Of a stretch of 64,000 nucleotides of DNA, positions 46,632 through 59,000 are shown piece after piece. Source of the DNA: Thamnidium elegans (taxonomy: Eukaryota > Mucoromycota > Mucoromycetes > Mucorales > Mucoraceae); NCBI GenBank assembly GCA_025201345.1, contig JAIXMG010000001.1, positions 2,604,001-2,668,000 on the forward strand, read 5' to 3'. The notes under the pieces were generated by a model. That model made no database searches. It saw nothing but the letters and a program-made list of their open reading frames with translations, and was not told the DNA's origin. Numbering within the stretch: the stretch's first letter is position 1; every line of letters starts with the position of its first letter. A program made the position numbers and the translations under genes.

Positions 46632-48210
46632 TCACATTACTTCTTGTAGTAATTCTTGTCGACTATAGAAAAAAAAAAATTAGAATATACTTGTGTAATG
46701 ATAAAAGTTTAAACTTACATCTTGACATCTTGAAGAACAGTTGGTGGAATCTATTATATATAAAAGTATTTAAATAACTTCTTTTTTGGCAGAAAAGAAT
46801 TACGTACCCTTAGATCTCTTAGATAGTTCAATACAAGTCGAAAATGAGATGGGTCACGATCTATAAAGTAAGATCCATCTGATTCAGCTGAAATTGGATG
46901 TCTCCCAGAAAACATGGTAGCCAATAAGCTATTTGTGTCACGTCCAAGTGTACTTTGAGATGTCTAAACAAAGCACAATAAGTACTTATAAATGTATATA
47001 AAAAATACTTACTTCAAACATATTTCCTCCAATATTCAATCGAACTTTTTCATTGATAAATGCTTTGCCGTCTAATAACAAAAAAAAATTAATAAAGATA
47101 TGTCTCTCTTTTTTTTTTTTTTTTTTTTTTTTATTGTAGTACCTTGCTCTGGCTTTAATGTAGAGCAAACGAATTCCTTTTGTTTTGTAAGCGTTTTACA
47201 CTGTAAAATCAGCTCATCTGTCATTCTTAAATAATCTTTTTCCATCTCTAATTGATATCCAATTTTGGTTTTATTAAACTTGTGATCTAATGCTTGCATT
47301 TTTTCTATAGTAGCGTATATTTCCTTGTACACTTCTAATTTTTTTTTTTAAAAAAAAAAAGTCATTATTATTGTTATTATGCACGGTTTGTTATGCACTT
47401 GCCTTTTTTTACATTGTCATAAGATTCATTTAATAGTCGATATTGCGGTCTATAATCTAATTTTACTTATTAGAAAGACTATATTGTTTTTTAAAAATAT
47501 AGTTTACCTTCCCAAACAATGGTTGTTTGTACATTTAGTTTCTTTATCATTGTATCAATTGGTTCGTGATCTTCATACTGCTGTGGTAAATATCCGTGAC
47601 GTAAATTTTCTGTAGAACTAGCATCATCTTCTTGATCACTCACTTCTAAATGATCTACTGCGGTGAATAATGAATTGGATATACTCACATTATCTGTTTG
47701 TCTTTGAAATACATGTTTATCTACACTCTCGGTATCTTCAATATCATCATAATGATGTACTTCATATTCATTTATGTCTTCGTTTTGATCACTGGTTGAT
47801 ATGGTGTGCAATGACAATGAACTGTTTTCAAATCCGTGTAGTCGGGAATCACTACCACTGCCAGATGAATCAATAAATGAGTGTCGCTGATGAAGCTGGC
47901 GTCGGTCTTGATACATCGGGTAAACTAATAAGGGCATTTTTATTTATTTTATTTTTCTTTTTTTTCTTTTTTTTTGCAACAAAAAGTGTGCTTATTTACC
48001 ATCTTGAATCTCGGAATTGTTACTATAATCTTGGTACACAATTTCAGAAAGAGAAGGGTGGTGATGAATAGGTGATCGATGAGCAGCATGAGCATGGTAA
48101 CCTGCGTTACCACCGCCGTTGTTGCTGTGCGCTACCGTAGTTCTCCATTGTGGTGTAGGTTCAAATATATTATCTAAAAAGAAATGTTGTTGTTGTTCTC
48201 TTTTTCTCAT
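46632..48210 (-). CDS. BTB/POZ (KCTD-like, T1 domain) protein
   Basis: There are seven minus-strand exons, 48210-48000, 47924-47508, 47334-47143, 47071-47013, 46963-46808, 46750-46719 and 46662-46632, coding for 365 aa. The first 210 residues are His/Ser-rich and acidic disordered. A coiled-coil-like stretch follows (EVYKEIYATIEKMQ to KQKEFVCSTL), then the T1/BTB domain at about 290-360: VRLNIGGNMFEVTSQSTLGR, MFSGRHPISAESDGSYFID and RDPSHFRLVLNYLRDLR. This is the KCTD signature (N-IGG-F-T, FIDRD, LNYLR). KCTD proteins often act as Cullin3 substrate adaptors or scaffolds. Two exons near the end are only 32 and 31 nt. Confidence 0.82.
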
Positions 48211-48854
48211 TTTTTTGTTTTTTTTGTTTTTTTGTTTTTTTGTTTTTGGGAAAAGGGTTATTAAAAGAAAAGGAAAGAGAAAGTTTTTTTTTTGTTTTTA
48301 TTATTGTTTTCGTTTTTTGTACCATGCTCAGTCGCGTGATGATAGCCCGTGTGTAATATATAATAGCTTAAGTATTAATAACAAATAACATCGTCTGGTA
48401 TCATTGGCGTTTTCACATGCCTTTTGCTTCATATGTATATCCCGTAATATATATATATATATATATATTTGCAGTGTGTGCGCAATTTACTGAAAATTGA
48501 AATTTGGGAAAAGTAAACAAAATGCTTTTTTGTAACCTGCTTCTTACTTGAAATGTTATTAGGCTGCAAAAAAAAAAAAAAAACTCATAATCATGTTGCA
48601 CAGTAAATAGCCACGTGAATTGTTTATTCCTCTTTACTGGATTTTTTTTTTCTTCAATAAAACCTGCTTTCATGAAGAATACTTCCTTTTCAATATGGGT
48701 TCTTTTTGCATTAATCCCCTCTCTTAAAACAATAAAATATCGTAACAGTCACGAGACATTTTTTTTTTTGTTTTACCTACTCTTTTTTTTTTTTTTTTTT
48801 TTTTGTATGTTGTTTCTCTTTTTCTTTTTCTTTGTATGCGCTTATAAAAAAAAC
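48211..48854. promoter_or_regulatory. divergent promoter, BTB gene and RhoGEF gene
   Basis: This 644-bp gap is the shared upstream of two genes going apart. It holds T-runs, a TATA repeat (about 48449-48467) and a CACGTG at 48612-48617. No gene is seen in it. Confidence 0.5.
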
Positions 48855-51800
48855 ATGTCGAATGCTCAAAAAGACGAAGACATTTATATTTTAGACGCAG
48901 GGTTAACAGAACTTATGCGTGATGTTGACACTTACATTGCTGAATTAAGTCAAGAGAATACCCCAACCAGAGCTTATTCGTTACAACAGCCTCAAAGAGG
49001 AACTCCTCACCCAACCACATATCGATCGCATACAATTCATAGAACACACGTAAGGGGCATATTTCACACATAAAGGAATTGATTTTTTTTAAATATTATA
49101 AAATAGAACGTAGAACATCATCCATCATCTTATCAGCCACCGGGTACACAATCGGCTTCCCCCGCCACACTTGTGGAACCTAGTTTTCAAGGCTACGGTC
49201 AATACAACCACTCAGACTATGTAAATACTTATTTAGCTAGAACCCCACGAGAAAAGACAATAGATGATACGCCTAGTAGGTCTTCTTCTACGAGTTCGCA
49301 TATAAACCATGCTGGGGCAGATACCCGTCATTTAACTTCGCCGTTAATCACACAAATCCCGTCTGCTTATGCGTATCTGTCTGTGTTGAGCAGAGCGTTT
49401 TTAAGACGTATACGGGCTTTAGAAAACGTAAGAGATTTGTTTTGTGCTAATGAGTATCCAGAATCATTTACTGGACAAGAAGCCATTGTAAGTGTTTTGC
49501 TTTATATATATATATATATATATACTGATTTTACTTGGTTTTAGAAAATGTTGACGGATTTGTTAGAGAGTATTCCTGAAGCTTACTGTGTATTAATTGC
49601 TAATACATTAATGGGAGCTAGGCTCTTTGAACCTGTACATTATTCACAAAAATCAATTATTCGGGGCATCGTGTTTAATTCACCAGACGAGTATTATACG
49701 TTACAGGAAGATATGGCCGAAAATGAGGTACCAACAGGTATTTTAGCAAGCCTATTAGAGTGCTATAGCTATACGTGTGTGCCAGGTCAAGGTGGATGTT
49801 ATTCACCTCGATGTCCAAATAAATTTGAAGTGTTTGTATCTGACTTTAACGTAGTAGATACAACCATCAGTAGCCGACGGCCTTCCGAACAACTACTACC
49901 GCCACCATCCAACAGCAGCAGCAATTCTCAACTGGCTTGGGTTCAACGTGTCCCCAAAGAGCTTTTATCCAGTCTATCCAAACGAGAAATCGCTCGACAA
50001 GAAGCCATCAATGAACTTATTTATTCAGAGCAAGTATATAAAAACGATTTGGATACGCTTGTTGAAACGATTGTCAATCCTTTGCTGGCGAAATCGAATA
50101 TTATTCCGTCAGCCAAGAAACGAGAGGAGTTTATAAAGGAAGTGTTTGGCAACTGTAAAGAGCTGGTAGAGGTCAGTTGTGCATTGTTGAAAGACTTGAT
50201 TGGGCTGCAAAGAGAAAGTGAGTTTGTGCCCATGGTAGGCGATACATTGATTCAGCACATGGCCTATTTTGAAAACCCGTTCTCGCAGTACTGCCCTCGC
50301 GTTTCGCTGGCCGAGTATTTGGTGAAGGAAGAGCAAAGGAACAACCCGGATTTTGAAAGGTTTATTGTACAGGTGGAAAAAACTAAACGGATGCGGCGGT
50401 TGCCGTTTCGTCATTTCTTGTTGAACCCCGTCACTCGCATGCAAAGGTACCCGTTGCTGGTAGAAGCCATTTTAAAAAAGACCGATAGAGATCATCCTGA
50501 TCATACTTATTTAACCCGGTGCTTGGATATGGTCAAAAAAGTAGCATCGCAGTCAGATACGCTAGCAGAAGTGTTTAAAAAACGGGTTCAGATTTTGGAA
50601 ATGAATGATAGGATTACGTTTAAGCAAGGCGAGTTTCAGAATTTACAGTTGACTGATCCGCATCGAAGATTGTATTATCAAGGGGATCTTAAACGACGCA
50701 GTAATGGAATTGAAGTCACTGAGAAATCAGATATACGTACTTTTTTATTCGACCATTTGTTATTGATGACCAAAGTACGTAAGTCGACCAATAATGCAGC
50801 TGTAGCTCATCCGATAGAGGTCTATCGGGTTTGGAAAAACCCTATCCCGCTTCAAATGCTACATGTTGTTACCAACGATACAGTATCACATCATTCTTCT
50901 TCAACAGCACGAAGCTTACTTTCGAATACAACCACTGGGTACTTGCACGTATCTTCTCTATCGTTTCCGTACGGGCTGGTACCATTGACGTTTTATCATC
51001 TGGGTAAGCGAGGTGGAGTATATTCGTTTTCTTGCTTGCTGGAGGAAAGACAGAAATGGGTGGGTGCTATTGAAGAAGCAAAGACTTTGATGAAAAAAAG
51101 GTCCGGTGAAGATGTGTATGAAGTCATTACGTTGGACGATACGTCTTTCAGAACTGTGGCTGCTGCTAGTAGTTCGACAAAGCAAGGCAAAGTCAATTGT
51201 ACAGTTCCATTTTGTAAGTTGTAAAAAAAAAAGTAGGAAATTTAAAGCATAGTAACATATTGTTGCTCCTTAGATACCATAAATAATGAAGCACACATTG
51301 CAGTGGGAACAGATACAGGAGTTCATTTTAAGAGTTTACATAGACTTAGTACACGAAAAGTGTTGTCTTGTGAAAATGTAACCCAATTAGCAGTTTTAGA
51401 AAAGTATCACATCTTGTTGGTTTTAGCAGGTAAATACATATATATATATATATATATATATATTAAAGTTGGAGATGTATATACTAATTAAAGGATTGTA
51501 GATAAAACTTTAAAGGCATATCCTTTAGATTTATTGGTTTCGCCGGCTTCCAATGGAAAAGCACCTGTAAGACTTGGTCAGGAATTAGGTCAACATATTC
51601 ATTTTTTCCAAGTAGGGTTTTGTAATAATCGAGATTTGGTGCTGTTTAAAAAGAAGAAGAATACGATGAGTATTTTCACTTGTTTAGAGCCTCTGTATGA
51701 TTTAAGAGACAGTAAAAATCAGAAGTATATTACTCAAAAGACGGGATTTCTGTTGAGTAGTAGGTCAAATCATTCTTGGTTTAAAAAATACAAGGTAAAA

Positions 51801-52548
51801 AAAAAAAGAAAAAAAGAAAGAGAATGGGCAGTAACAAACATTATTTATTAGGAATTTTATGTTGGAGCAGAAGCTAGTAATGTTCATTTTTTGAAAACTA
51901 AAATGTTGATTGTTTGTGAACGTGGATTTGAAATTATAGACCCAGAGAATTTAAGCGTGGGAGGAAGAGATATTCCAGATAAAGGAGATCCACAATTTAA
52001 TTTTGTGCATCGACAAGCTGAATCGATTAAACCGTTGGCCATGTATCGTGTTCATGATAAGTTTCTGCTGTGCTATGATAAGTTTTGCTTTTATGTGAAT
52101 AATCGAAATGGGTCGTTAGTTTATCGTGGTCCACAAAAGTAAAGTGTATATATATATGTGTGTGTGTGTATAAGTTAACCAAGTGTATTTTTTTTCCTTT
52201 TTTAGGTTACCTTTGTTATGTGAATGGGAAGGAAACCCGGAAAATATAGTGTTTCAGTATCCGTATATTATCGCATTTGACCCACAGTTTATTGAAATAC
52301 ATCATATAGACACAGTAAGTTCATCTTTAATTAAAGAGAGAAATAAGACTAACATTTATATATATATATAGGGTGATCTGGTACAAATTATTCCTGGAGA
52401 TCAAATTCGATTAACATATTTCCAAACATTAAACGATATAACAGTGATACAAGGTTGTATGACACACACACAAAGACCAGAAATACAATCCATCTTTTAT
52501 TTAAAACTTAATCCACAACGCAGTAATAATGTACGCAAATTTATATAA
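48855..52548 (+). CDS. Rho guanine nucleotide exchange factor, Rom2-type (DEP-DH-PH-CNH)
   Basis: There are eight exons, 48855-49049, 49107-49487, 49545-51213, 51274-51429, 51502-51794, 51852-52138, 52206-52314 and 52372-52548, coding for 1088 aa. The domain order is DEP-like (about 160-260; RRIRALENVRDLF, SFTGQEAI, ARLFEPVHYSQKS), Dbl homology (about 340-530; RQEAINELIYSEQVYKNDL, RFIVQVEKTKRMRR, LLNPVTRMQRYPLLVEAILK), PH (about 560-730), and a CNH domain (about 770-1075; VGTDTGVHFKSLH, ENVTQLAVLEKYHILLVLAD). This set is that of fungal Rom1/Rom2, which activate Rho1 in the cell-wall-integrity pathway and answer to wall stress and TOR signals. The protein is somewhat short for the family. Exon 3 carries DEP end, DH and PH together. 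Confidence 0.92.
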
Positions 52549-52627
52549 TTTTTTATTACTTTAAAAGAGGAAGAGGGGGTATATATATAATGTAAAATAA
52601 AAAAGTATACATGTTATTAAAATTCTA

Positions 52628-52651
52628 TTATGTGTGTGTGTGTGTGTGTGT
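52628..52651. repeat. TG dinucleotide repeat between convergent genes
   Basis: About 11 TG units lie in the 107-bp space between the RhoGEF stop and the GNA1 stop, 5-28 bases from the GNA1 coding end. Confidence 0.85.
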
Positions 52652-52655
52652 ATGT

Positions 52656-53219
52656 TTATAAGTGAGATTTTTCTTGAGGAGGAGGAATATACCAAGCCAT
52701 TTGACTTTCCTTTGGTGAGAAACCACACTTTTCATAAAACGGAATGTTTTTAATAGCACAGTCTAAAATGACCTTGTAACAACCAGTAGCTTGACCAATG
52801 AATTTTAAAGCCTCAATGATTCTAATACCTAGCTTCTTTCCTTGATGAGAAGAATCAACTGCAATATCTTCAATATGACCGACCAAACCATTTTTATGGA
52901 CAAATTTGTGTTCGATCAAGATAGTACCAGTAGCAGCAACACGGTTTGTGGTTTCATCCATAATGGTAATTGTAAAGTAAGTATCATTATGCTTCTTCAT
53001 AAATTGAAATTGAGTGTTCCAAGTATCAATTGAGTGCGCACCAACTTCAGTCAAGACAGAAAGAACGTCAAGATATCCTCTTTCGAAATCGTTGGATCGA
53101 AGTGGATAAAGTTTGTATCCTTCATGTAAATTGGCTTGAACTTCAGGTGAAAGATATTTATCTTCGAATAGACTATCTTCGAATAAAATGGATTCGTATT
53201 CAGTGTTAAAGTTAAGCAT
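52656..53219 (-). CDS. GNA1: glucosamine-6-phosphate N-acetyltransferase
   Basis: This is a single-exon minus-strand gene of 187 aa starting at the ATG at 53219. The GNAT fold is clear: YKLYPLRSNDFERGYLDVL, then TILIEHKFVHKNGLVGHIED with the acetyl-CoA-binding strand, AVDSSHQGKKLGIRIIEALK with the Q/R-x-x-G-x-G/A-type pyrophosphate loop, and CAIKNIPFYEKCGFSPKESQMAWYI. These match Gna1, which acetylates glucosamine-6-phosphate on the way to UDP-N-acetylglucosamine, the precursor of chitin and N-glycans. Length is slightly above the yeast protein due to an acidic N-terminus. Three CCGCGGAA motifs lie upstream. Confidence 0.93.
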   Translation of the reverse strand: MLNFNTEYESILFEDSLFEDKYLSPEVQANLHEGYKLYPLRSNDFERGYLDVLSVLTEVGAHSIDTWNTQFQFMKKHNDTYFTITIMDETTNRVAATGTILIEHKFVHKNGLVGHIEDIAVDSSHQGKKLGIRIIEALKFIGQATGCYKVILDCAIKNIPFYEKCGFSPKESQMAWYIPPPQEKSHL

Positions 53220-53310
53220 TTGACTATAAGAGAGAAGGGGAGGAGAAGTTTGCTGTTATAAAGAGAAGAAGAGAGAGTGAAATTGACTTCTTTTTTATAT
53301 GTTCTCTTTT

Positions 53311-53446
53311 TTTTCCGCGGAAAACAATAAAGTGTATTTTTATCACTGAATTCCGCGGAAACGAAAATCCCTTGAAGTATACACTGGGGAGAAAGGAAAA
53401 AACTATTTTTAGAGCACAAGGTGGAAATAACCCTTAACCCGCGGAA
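53311..53446. promoter_or_regulatory. three CCGCGGAA palindromic sites upstream of GNA1
   Basis: CCGCGGAA occurs at 53315-53322, 53353-53360 and 53439-53446. The first is inside the 14-bp perfect palindrome TTTTCCGCGGAAAA (53311-53324), and the second inside TTCCGCGGAA. In such AT-rich DNA, three copies within 132 bp is far above chance. Everted CGG half-sites like TCCGCGGA are known targets of Zn2Cys6 factors (for example the yeast Pdr1/Pdr3 drug-response element). They sit 92-227 bp upstream of the GNA1 ATG and could also act on the PX-PH gene. Confidence 0.55.
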
Positions 53447-53817
53447 TATAAATAAAACTTTGTTGACTCCTTTAGTGTGTAAACATATGTTCATTGCTTG
53501 CGGAGTTATGATTGGTTGCTAATAAAAAGGAAAATCTGCAAACTATTTTTAATATACACTGCATAAGTTTTTTTTTTTTTCTTTTTTGGCTTACATGCTC
53601 GCTATTTCATTATTTTAAGGAATACATATTTGTCTACTACTGCAACAACAAAGTGTCGTCATTATTTTTTTATTGTTCCCTTTTATGGGGGGGGGGAATT
53701 ACGTTTTCTTTTTTTTTACGCACGTAATTTAGTTTTAATGTAGCACACCCTGTGTGTACTACTTTTTTTGCTGAGCAAAAAAAAAAAAACTTTTTTCTCA
53801 TTTCAGGCATCTTGTAA
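53447..53817. other. intergenic, promoter of the PX-PH gene
   Basis: No gene is seen in this 371-bp stretch. It contains a T-run around 53569, an 8-9-base G run near 53688-53696 and A/T tracts just before the ATG at 53818. Confidence 0.55.
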
Positions 53818-54926
53818 ATGACAAAAGTTGAGATTACTGATAAAATAGAAAGCTTACAAAGTTGTACTGCTACATTAGTGGCAAAACCAGAAGATGTATT
53901 GTATAATGTACGTGTTGCTGTTGTTGGTATTGGTATTGAACATTTTGGGAAAAGTGGTAAACCGATTTTTGTTCGTTCGTTATCTGTTCGATTGTTGGCT
54001 CGAAACAATAAACAAGATTTAATCAATGATAGATTTAAAGAAATAAGTTGCATTTCAAAGAGTTATTCTGACCTGGTTAAACTTGATACGCTAGCAAGTA
54101 TTATACCTTTTTATTTCTTCTTTCTATCTTACTTACTCTTACTTAGTTACGATCACAAGAATATGATGGAGAACACTTAATTTCTGAAACTATATTTTCT
54201 AGTCATGCGCCTTTAATGATTGACCAAACAAAAGTAATTTAAAACACCTAATTAAAAACTTTATTTAAACAAGTTTTTTTTTTTAGGTTCAATTGGAATT
54301 GTACTTTAAATGTATTCTCGCTTCACTTCCACAAATAAAAGATATAACTATTTTATATAACTTTTTAAAATTATCAAACAAAAAAGCAAAGACAAAGGTA
54401 CACACAAAAAAAAAAAAAAAAAAAATTCGCTTCTATTCATGCATTTTTGTAAAAGCGACTTAACTCAGCTCCCGCCATGAAAGAAGGTTACTTATCAAGA
54501 AAAGAAGGCAAGTTATTTGGAAAGTGGAAAGCTCGGTATTTTATATTGAATAATAATACACTTGATTATTATCATTTTGTAAAGTATTAGTAACAAGTAT
54601 ATTGTGCGTCTCTAACATTATTAAAAAAAAAAAAAAAGAAAGGTGGAGCCCGTAAAGGTGTAATTGAATTGACAGATGCACTTGTTGGTCGTCAAGCGAA
54701 AGATGACACAATCACTACGGACTATCGTCATGCATTAACAATTAATGAACTGGTAACCTCGAAACAGTTTCACCGACATTTACTCTGCGCTTACAATGAT
54801 GAAGAACGTGATGAATGGGCAGACGCTATAATAAAAGTGATGCAATCATTAGGTTCTACATCTGCTGGTACTAGTAACATTCTAAAGCGATTTGCTAAAA
54901 AGCAAGATTATTCTTATAACTCATAA
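53818..54926 (+). CDS. PX-like and PH domain protein
   Basis: There are five exons by my model, 53818-54093, 54147-54233, 54287-54397, 54456-54578 and 54639-54926, coding for 294 aa. The first intron has a GC donor (CTA|GCAAGT), the only reading that keeps the frame open. Exons 1-3 resemble a PX fold (FVRSLSVRLLARN, ISKSYSDLVKLDTLL, LPQIKDITILYNFLKLS). Exons 4-5 form a PH domain (AMKEGYLSRKEGKLFGKWK, RYFILNNNTLDYYHF, GVIELTDA, ERDEWADAI). The PX-PH pair resembles the front half of Bem3-like GAPs, but no GAP domain follows; the frame ends SYNS. It probably binds phosphoinositide membranes. The start of exon 4 uses an AAAG acceptor and is the weakest joint. Confidence 0.7.
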
Positions 54927-55021
54927 AAAAAATAAAAATATACCATTTTCCCTTTCTTTTTATTATTAGTACAATAGGAGGAATAAATGAAAAAGGAGGA
55001 GGTTTGATGGGGAAAAAAAAA

Positions 55022-55803
55022 TTATACTTGTTGCTTCTTTTCATCAGGAACAAACTCTTGACCAGCTACGTAGATGGGTTGGTCTTTAACATCTTTGGTA
55101 CTGATTTGAGCGATAGGATAAGGAGCAACAACAAGGACTTGATCCATAGACTCTTCTTCTTGTTCAGCTTGTTTAGCAGACTTGGTGTAGGCATGAATAG
55201 CAAAAGCAAAATGAAGTTTCAAAAGCATGTTGAGTGCCATGGCTAAAGTAACAATCCATGCACTGGAAATATAGACACTTTCACATACTTCCATATCAAA
55301 TTCTTCATCCTTGGCTTCGCTCACAACTTGGTTACAGATTTCAGTATGAAGACTGAAAAGCATTACAGCACTGGCAATTGAGAACATGGTGTGTAACCCT
55401 AAATCGGCCCAATAGAAGCTAGAGAAGAAACCAAGCTGTTTAACATTATTCTATTTTTATAAAACTGCTTAGTTATTTTGTTTTAATATATACAAATATA
55501 TCTATTACCTTTAAGACACCAATAATACCTGCTAAGCAGGCAAAACCGGAGAGGTAAGAGTAAGCGGTGATACCAAACATGGCTGCAGTATCTGCTTCAT
55601 CAAATTCGTCTGATAAAACAGTTAAAGTCATGGCACTATAAAGATTAGTTACTGCACCTAATGCTGCCAAGACTAATGTCGCAGTACTATAAAATAAAAT
55701 AAAAAAAAAGACTGGTTAGCTTGCTTTAACTCATTTAAAGTAAAAGTTCATCTCTTTCTTGTTATTACCGAAGGTTAATACAAAAACAGCAATTTTTGAG
55801 CAT
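55022..55803 (-). CDS. four-transmembrane-helix membrane protein
   Basis: There are three minus-strand exons, 55803-55769, 55686-55509 and 55435-55022, coding for 208 aa. The N-terminus MLKNCCFCINLRTATLVLAA has a Cys cluster suited to palmitoylation followed by helix 1. Further helices lie at SYLSGFACLAGIIGVLK, HTMFSIASAVMLFSL and WIVTLAMALNMLLKLHFAFA. An extracytosolic loop has paired cysteines (ICNQVVSEAKDEEFDMEVC). The C-terminal tail is acidic and polar, ending EKKQQV. The CC-x-C-hydrophobic start and four-helix layout are common in fungal tetraspan/MARVEL-like proteins, but I cannot name a family member. Confidence 0.75.
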
Positions 55804-56093
55804 TTTAATATTATTATTATTTAATGAAGAAGAAAAAGAAAAAGAAAAAAAAAAGAAGGAAAAAAAAAGAGGTTTATAAAAAAGTATGATGAAATAAATT
55901 ATAGCTCCGCAGTGACCCCGTTTTTTTAAACATGACCAAACTGGAAAATAAAGAGAAAAAACGCCGAATTATACAATGGTTTGATAAAAATAGTATGTCT
56001 TTATAAGTACAAAGGTATAAAGTATATGTAAATATATATATATATATAATAAAATAATATGTAATAATAATAAGAATAATAATAATAAAAGAC
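55804..56093. other. short intergenic region
   Basis: This holds the upstream of the four-helix protein and the downstream of the Zn2Cys6 gene. TA repeats at about 56034-56047 and AAT repeats before 56093 are the only features. Confidence 0.6.
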
Positions 56094-59000
56094 TTAATCA
56101 ACCCAATATTCTTCATCGCCTACTTTCTCAGAATTTATCCAATGAACAGTACCAGAATTATTTGAGGTCCCTTGTTGTTGTTGATAGACCGGTGGTGGTA
56201 CTCTATCATTATTTTCCTCCAAACTGCTAATGGAAGCAGTAGTCGAGTCATTGTACTGTCTGCTATTCATCTTGGGAAATGAAACGGCCGTCGAAGCCCA
56301 CACGGCCACGGCAGCCGCAGCAGCAGCATCCGTTGTTTCTTCAGTAGAAGCGGATGACGAATTGACTACGTTATTTAATAACTGATGATGACTACCGCTA
56401 CTACCACTATGATCTGAAACAATACTTGCTCTGTGACTGGGGTACATCAAGTTGCTGTTTGTATTGGTTTCTTGGTCCACTTCTTGAATTACGTTGAGTC
56501 CGACCATAGGGAACGATGTATTGGTGTCGAAATTAACAAGTGGTGGGGTTTGGTAGTGAAGTGTTTGAACTTCGGAGTGGAAGAAGATGTTGTTGTTCTT
56601 TTGAGCTTGCGCTGAAGTGAGCCATCTTTTGGAAAGCATCGAGGTTTGTTTGGATGGTTGCGGTAAAGGTAGTTTGGTAAGACTGTTGTTGTTTATTTCT
56701 TGTTGAGGTGGTGGTGGTAGTGGTGGTTGAGGAGGCTGCGGTGACAAAAACGACATGTTGTTATTGTACGAATGGTGTGCTTTTAATTGTTGACGGTTAT
56801 CGTATATCTCCTCCGTAGGTGTAGGTGTAGCACCTTCCAACATCCACATATTGTACATAAATTCATCACTGGTGGGCTCAAGTTCAATAAATTCAGTAGT
56901 AGCTACGCTCTTTGACCTCTCGTGCTGAGACCCTTCCATCACCACACCTTGGTTATTCGGCTTGGTTGGATACATATCATACGAAATAGCAGTATTGGAC
57001 CGTTGTCGTTTTAAGGCAGGTTGAGTTATACTATAATCAAACTGGTTATACAATTGTTGTTGTGGTTGATACGACCTTTTTTGACCTTGATTGTTCTTGT
57101 AGTAATAACATGGATCGTTTAAAGGCTGTTGTTGTGCATTAAATCCATTTTCAGTTCTCTTTGTGTATTTTGGTAAATAATATGAATTTGGTTGTTGTTG
57201 TTGTTGTTGTTGTTGTTGCTGTTGAAGCTGGAATTGATTTAATTGTTGTTTTTGAAGCAACATTTGTTGATGTTGTAATTGCAACTGTTGTTGTTGTTGC
57301 ATGTTTTGTTGATGTATGTTCTGCTGCTGTTGTTGATGATAGTTTTGGTGATGATGATTGTGATGTGATTTCGTATGTGATAATTTCTCCAGTTGCTCTC
57401 TATCAATATCAGCTCTGGAACTTATACCGCCTGCCATAGGCAAATTCATTGTCATATGCTGGGAATCGTTTGCTATTAATAAATCACTATGGTTATTTGT
57501 ATGAAAAGATGATAAAAAGTGGTTTGTTTCTGACGCTAGCGTTGGGTTCATGACGACAGCTGCGCTACTACTAGAAACTTGTAATGGGTTCGTGGTATGA
57601 GTTGTGGTAGAGGACGAAGTTGATAAAGAAGTTGGAGACGGTGAAATGGTTGATGTCTTGTTTACACTGGTGGTATCTACTCTCTTTGGTGTTGTCGGGT
57701 TAAATTTGTTGTGCAAGATTTGAAATGCTTCAAAGTAAGGAGAAGCAGTCTTCAATACTTTTATTAGATTTGATTGTAAAGTATCGATTTCTTTACGCAT
57801 TGTAATTGACGGTTTAAACAAAGTAGATGCTGATTTCTTGTTTTTCAAAAAGTGTAGATTGATTTGAGAAACAAGACAAGTAGAATAGATGATGGAAAGC
57901 GGAATATACTTTAATGGCGCGGTTGCGTTATCAGCAAATATAACCTTGTTTATATTTTTCAGTATATTTTGAGAGGAAGAGATGCAAATATTTAATGTAT
58001 CTAGGGTTGTATAATCGTTAGTATCAAGCGTGTCCTCGGCTATACTTTGTAAGTTGTTGTCAAGTTGACTAGAATGTAATTGAATTGTAAGTATGTCATG
58101 GTATACTTGGATAATACGGTTGGGAACAAAGCCATCTTCTTCGTTTGGCGTGCCAAGTGATTTTAATGAATCCTAAAAAAAAGAAATGTATAATATATTT
58201 TTTTGTTTGAGTATTTAAATTTAGTAAAATACACAAGAGGTAACATAAAAAAAGAGAAATAGTACGCAAAAAACGCATACACACACCCATATATCCCCCC
58301 CCCCTCCTCCTCACCCACACACATAATATATATACACACAACACACACCTTGATAGCATTGATATTGAGATGCTGAGTTGATTTTTTCTTTTTTAATAAA
58401 TTTTTCAAAAAAAAAGTATACGAATCCAAGACGGATAGGGCCCAGCGTTGTTCTTTACTCTTGCGTTCAAACATGACATCATACTTGATCGTTGCGATAG
58501 GCGTTATGTCCAATTCGAGCGCTGAATAAGGTTTCTGTAAATAAAAAGCCAACCAAACGTACCAACCATCGAGTGATTTTAGTAACGCAAACAAACTTTC
58601 TTTTTCATCGACATCGTCATCAATTACGGTCAATGAACCTTGCTGCACCAAGTTGATGCCCATCTTGATGGTTAGAAACGCTTGTTCTTCACTAATGGCT
58701 GTAGCTTGAAAATGAGTTAAAAGAACAGACGCTTGCACAAGTAAGATCAAATGTCGTTTCTTTTCTTCTGGCTTGTTGGTGGTGGTTGGGTCAGCAGGAC
58801 TGGTAGGGAAGCAAGCAGCAAGAAATAATTTATGTGCCTCTCTGTAAAACAAATGAGAGTAAGCGTACAGATTGTTGGTAAAGTTTTCATTCATGTTGGG
58901 CAGTGATTGATAAGCAGATTGAAAAGTGATTGCTAAAATACAATAAATAACAATAGAGTAAAAGGGTAAACAAGACGGGTGGAAAGGTAGTTCCTTGGTT

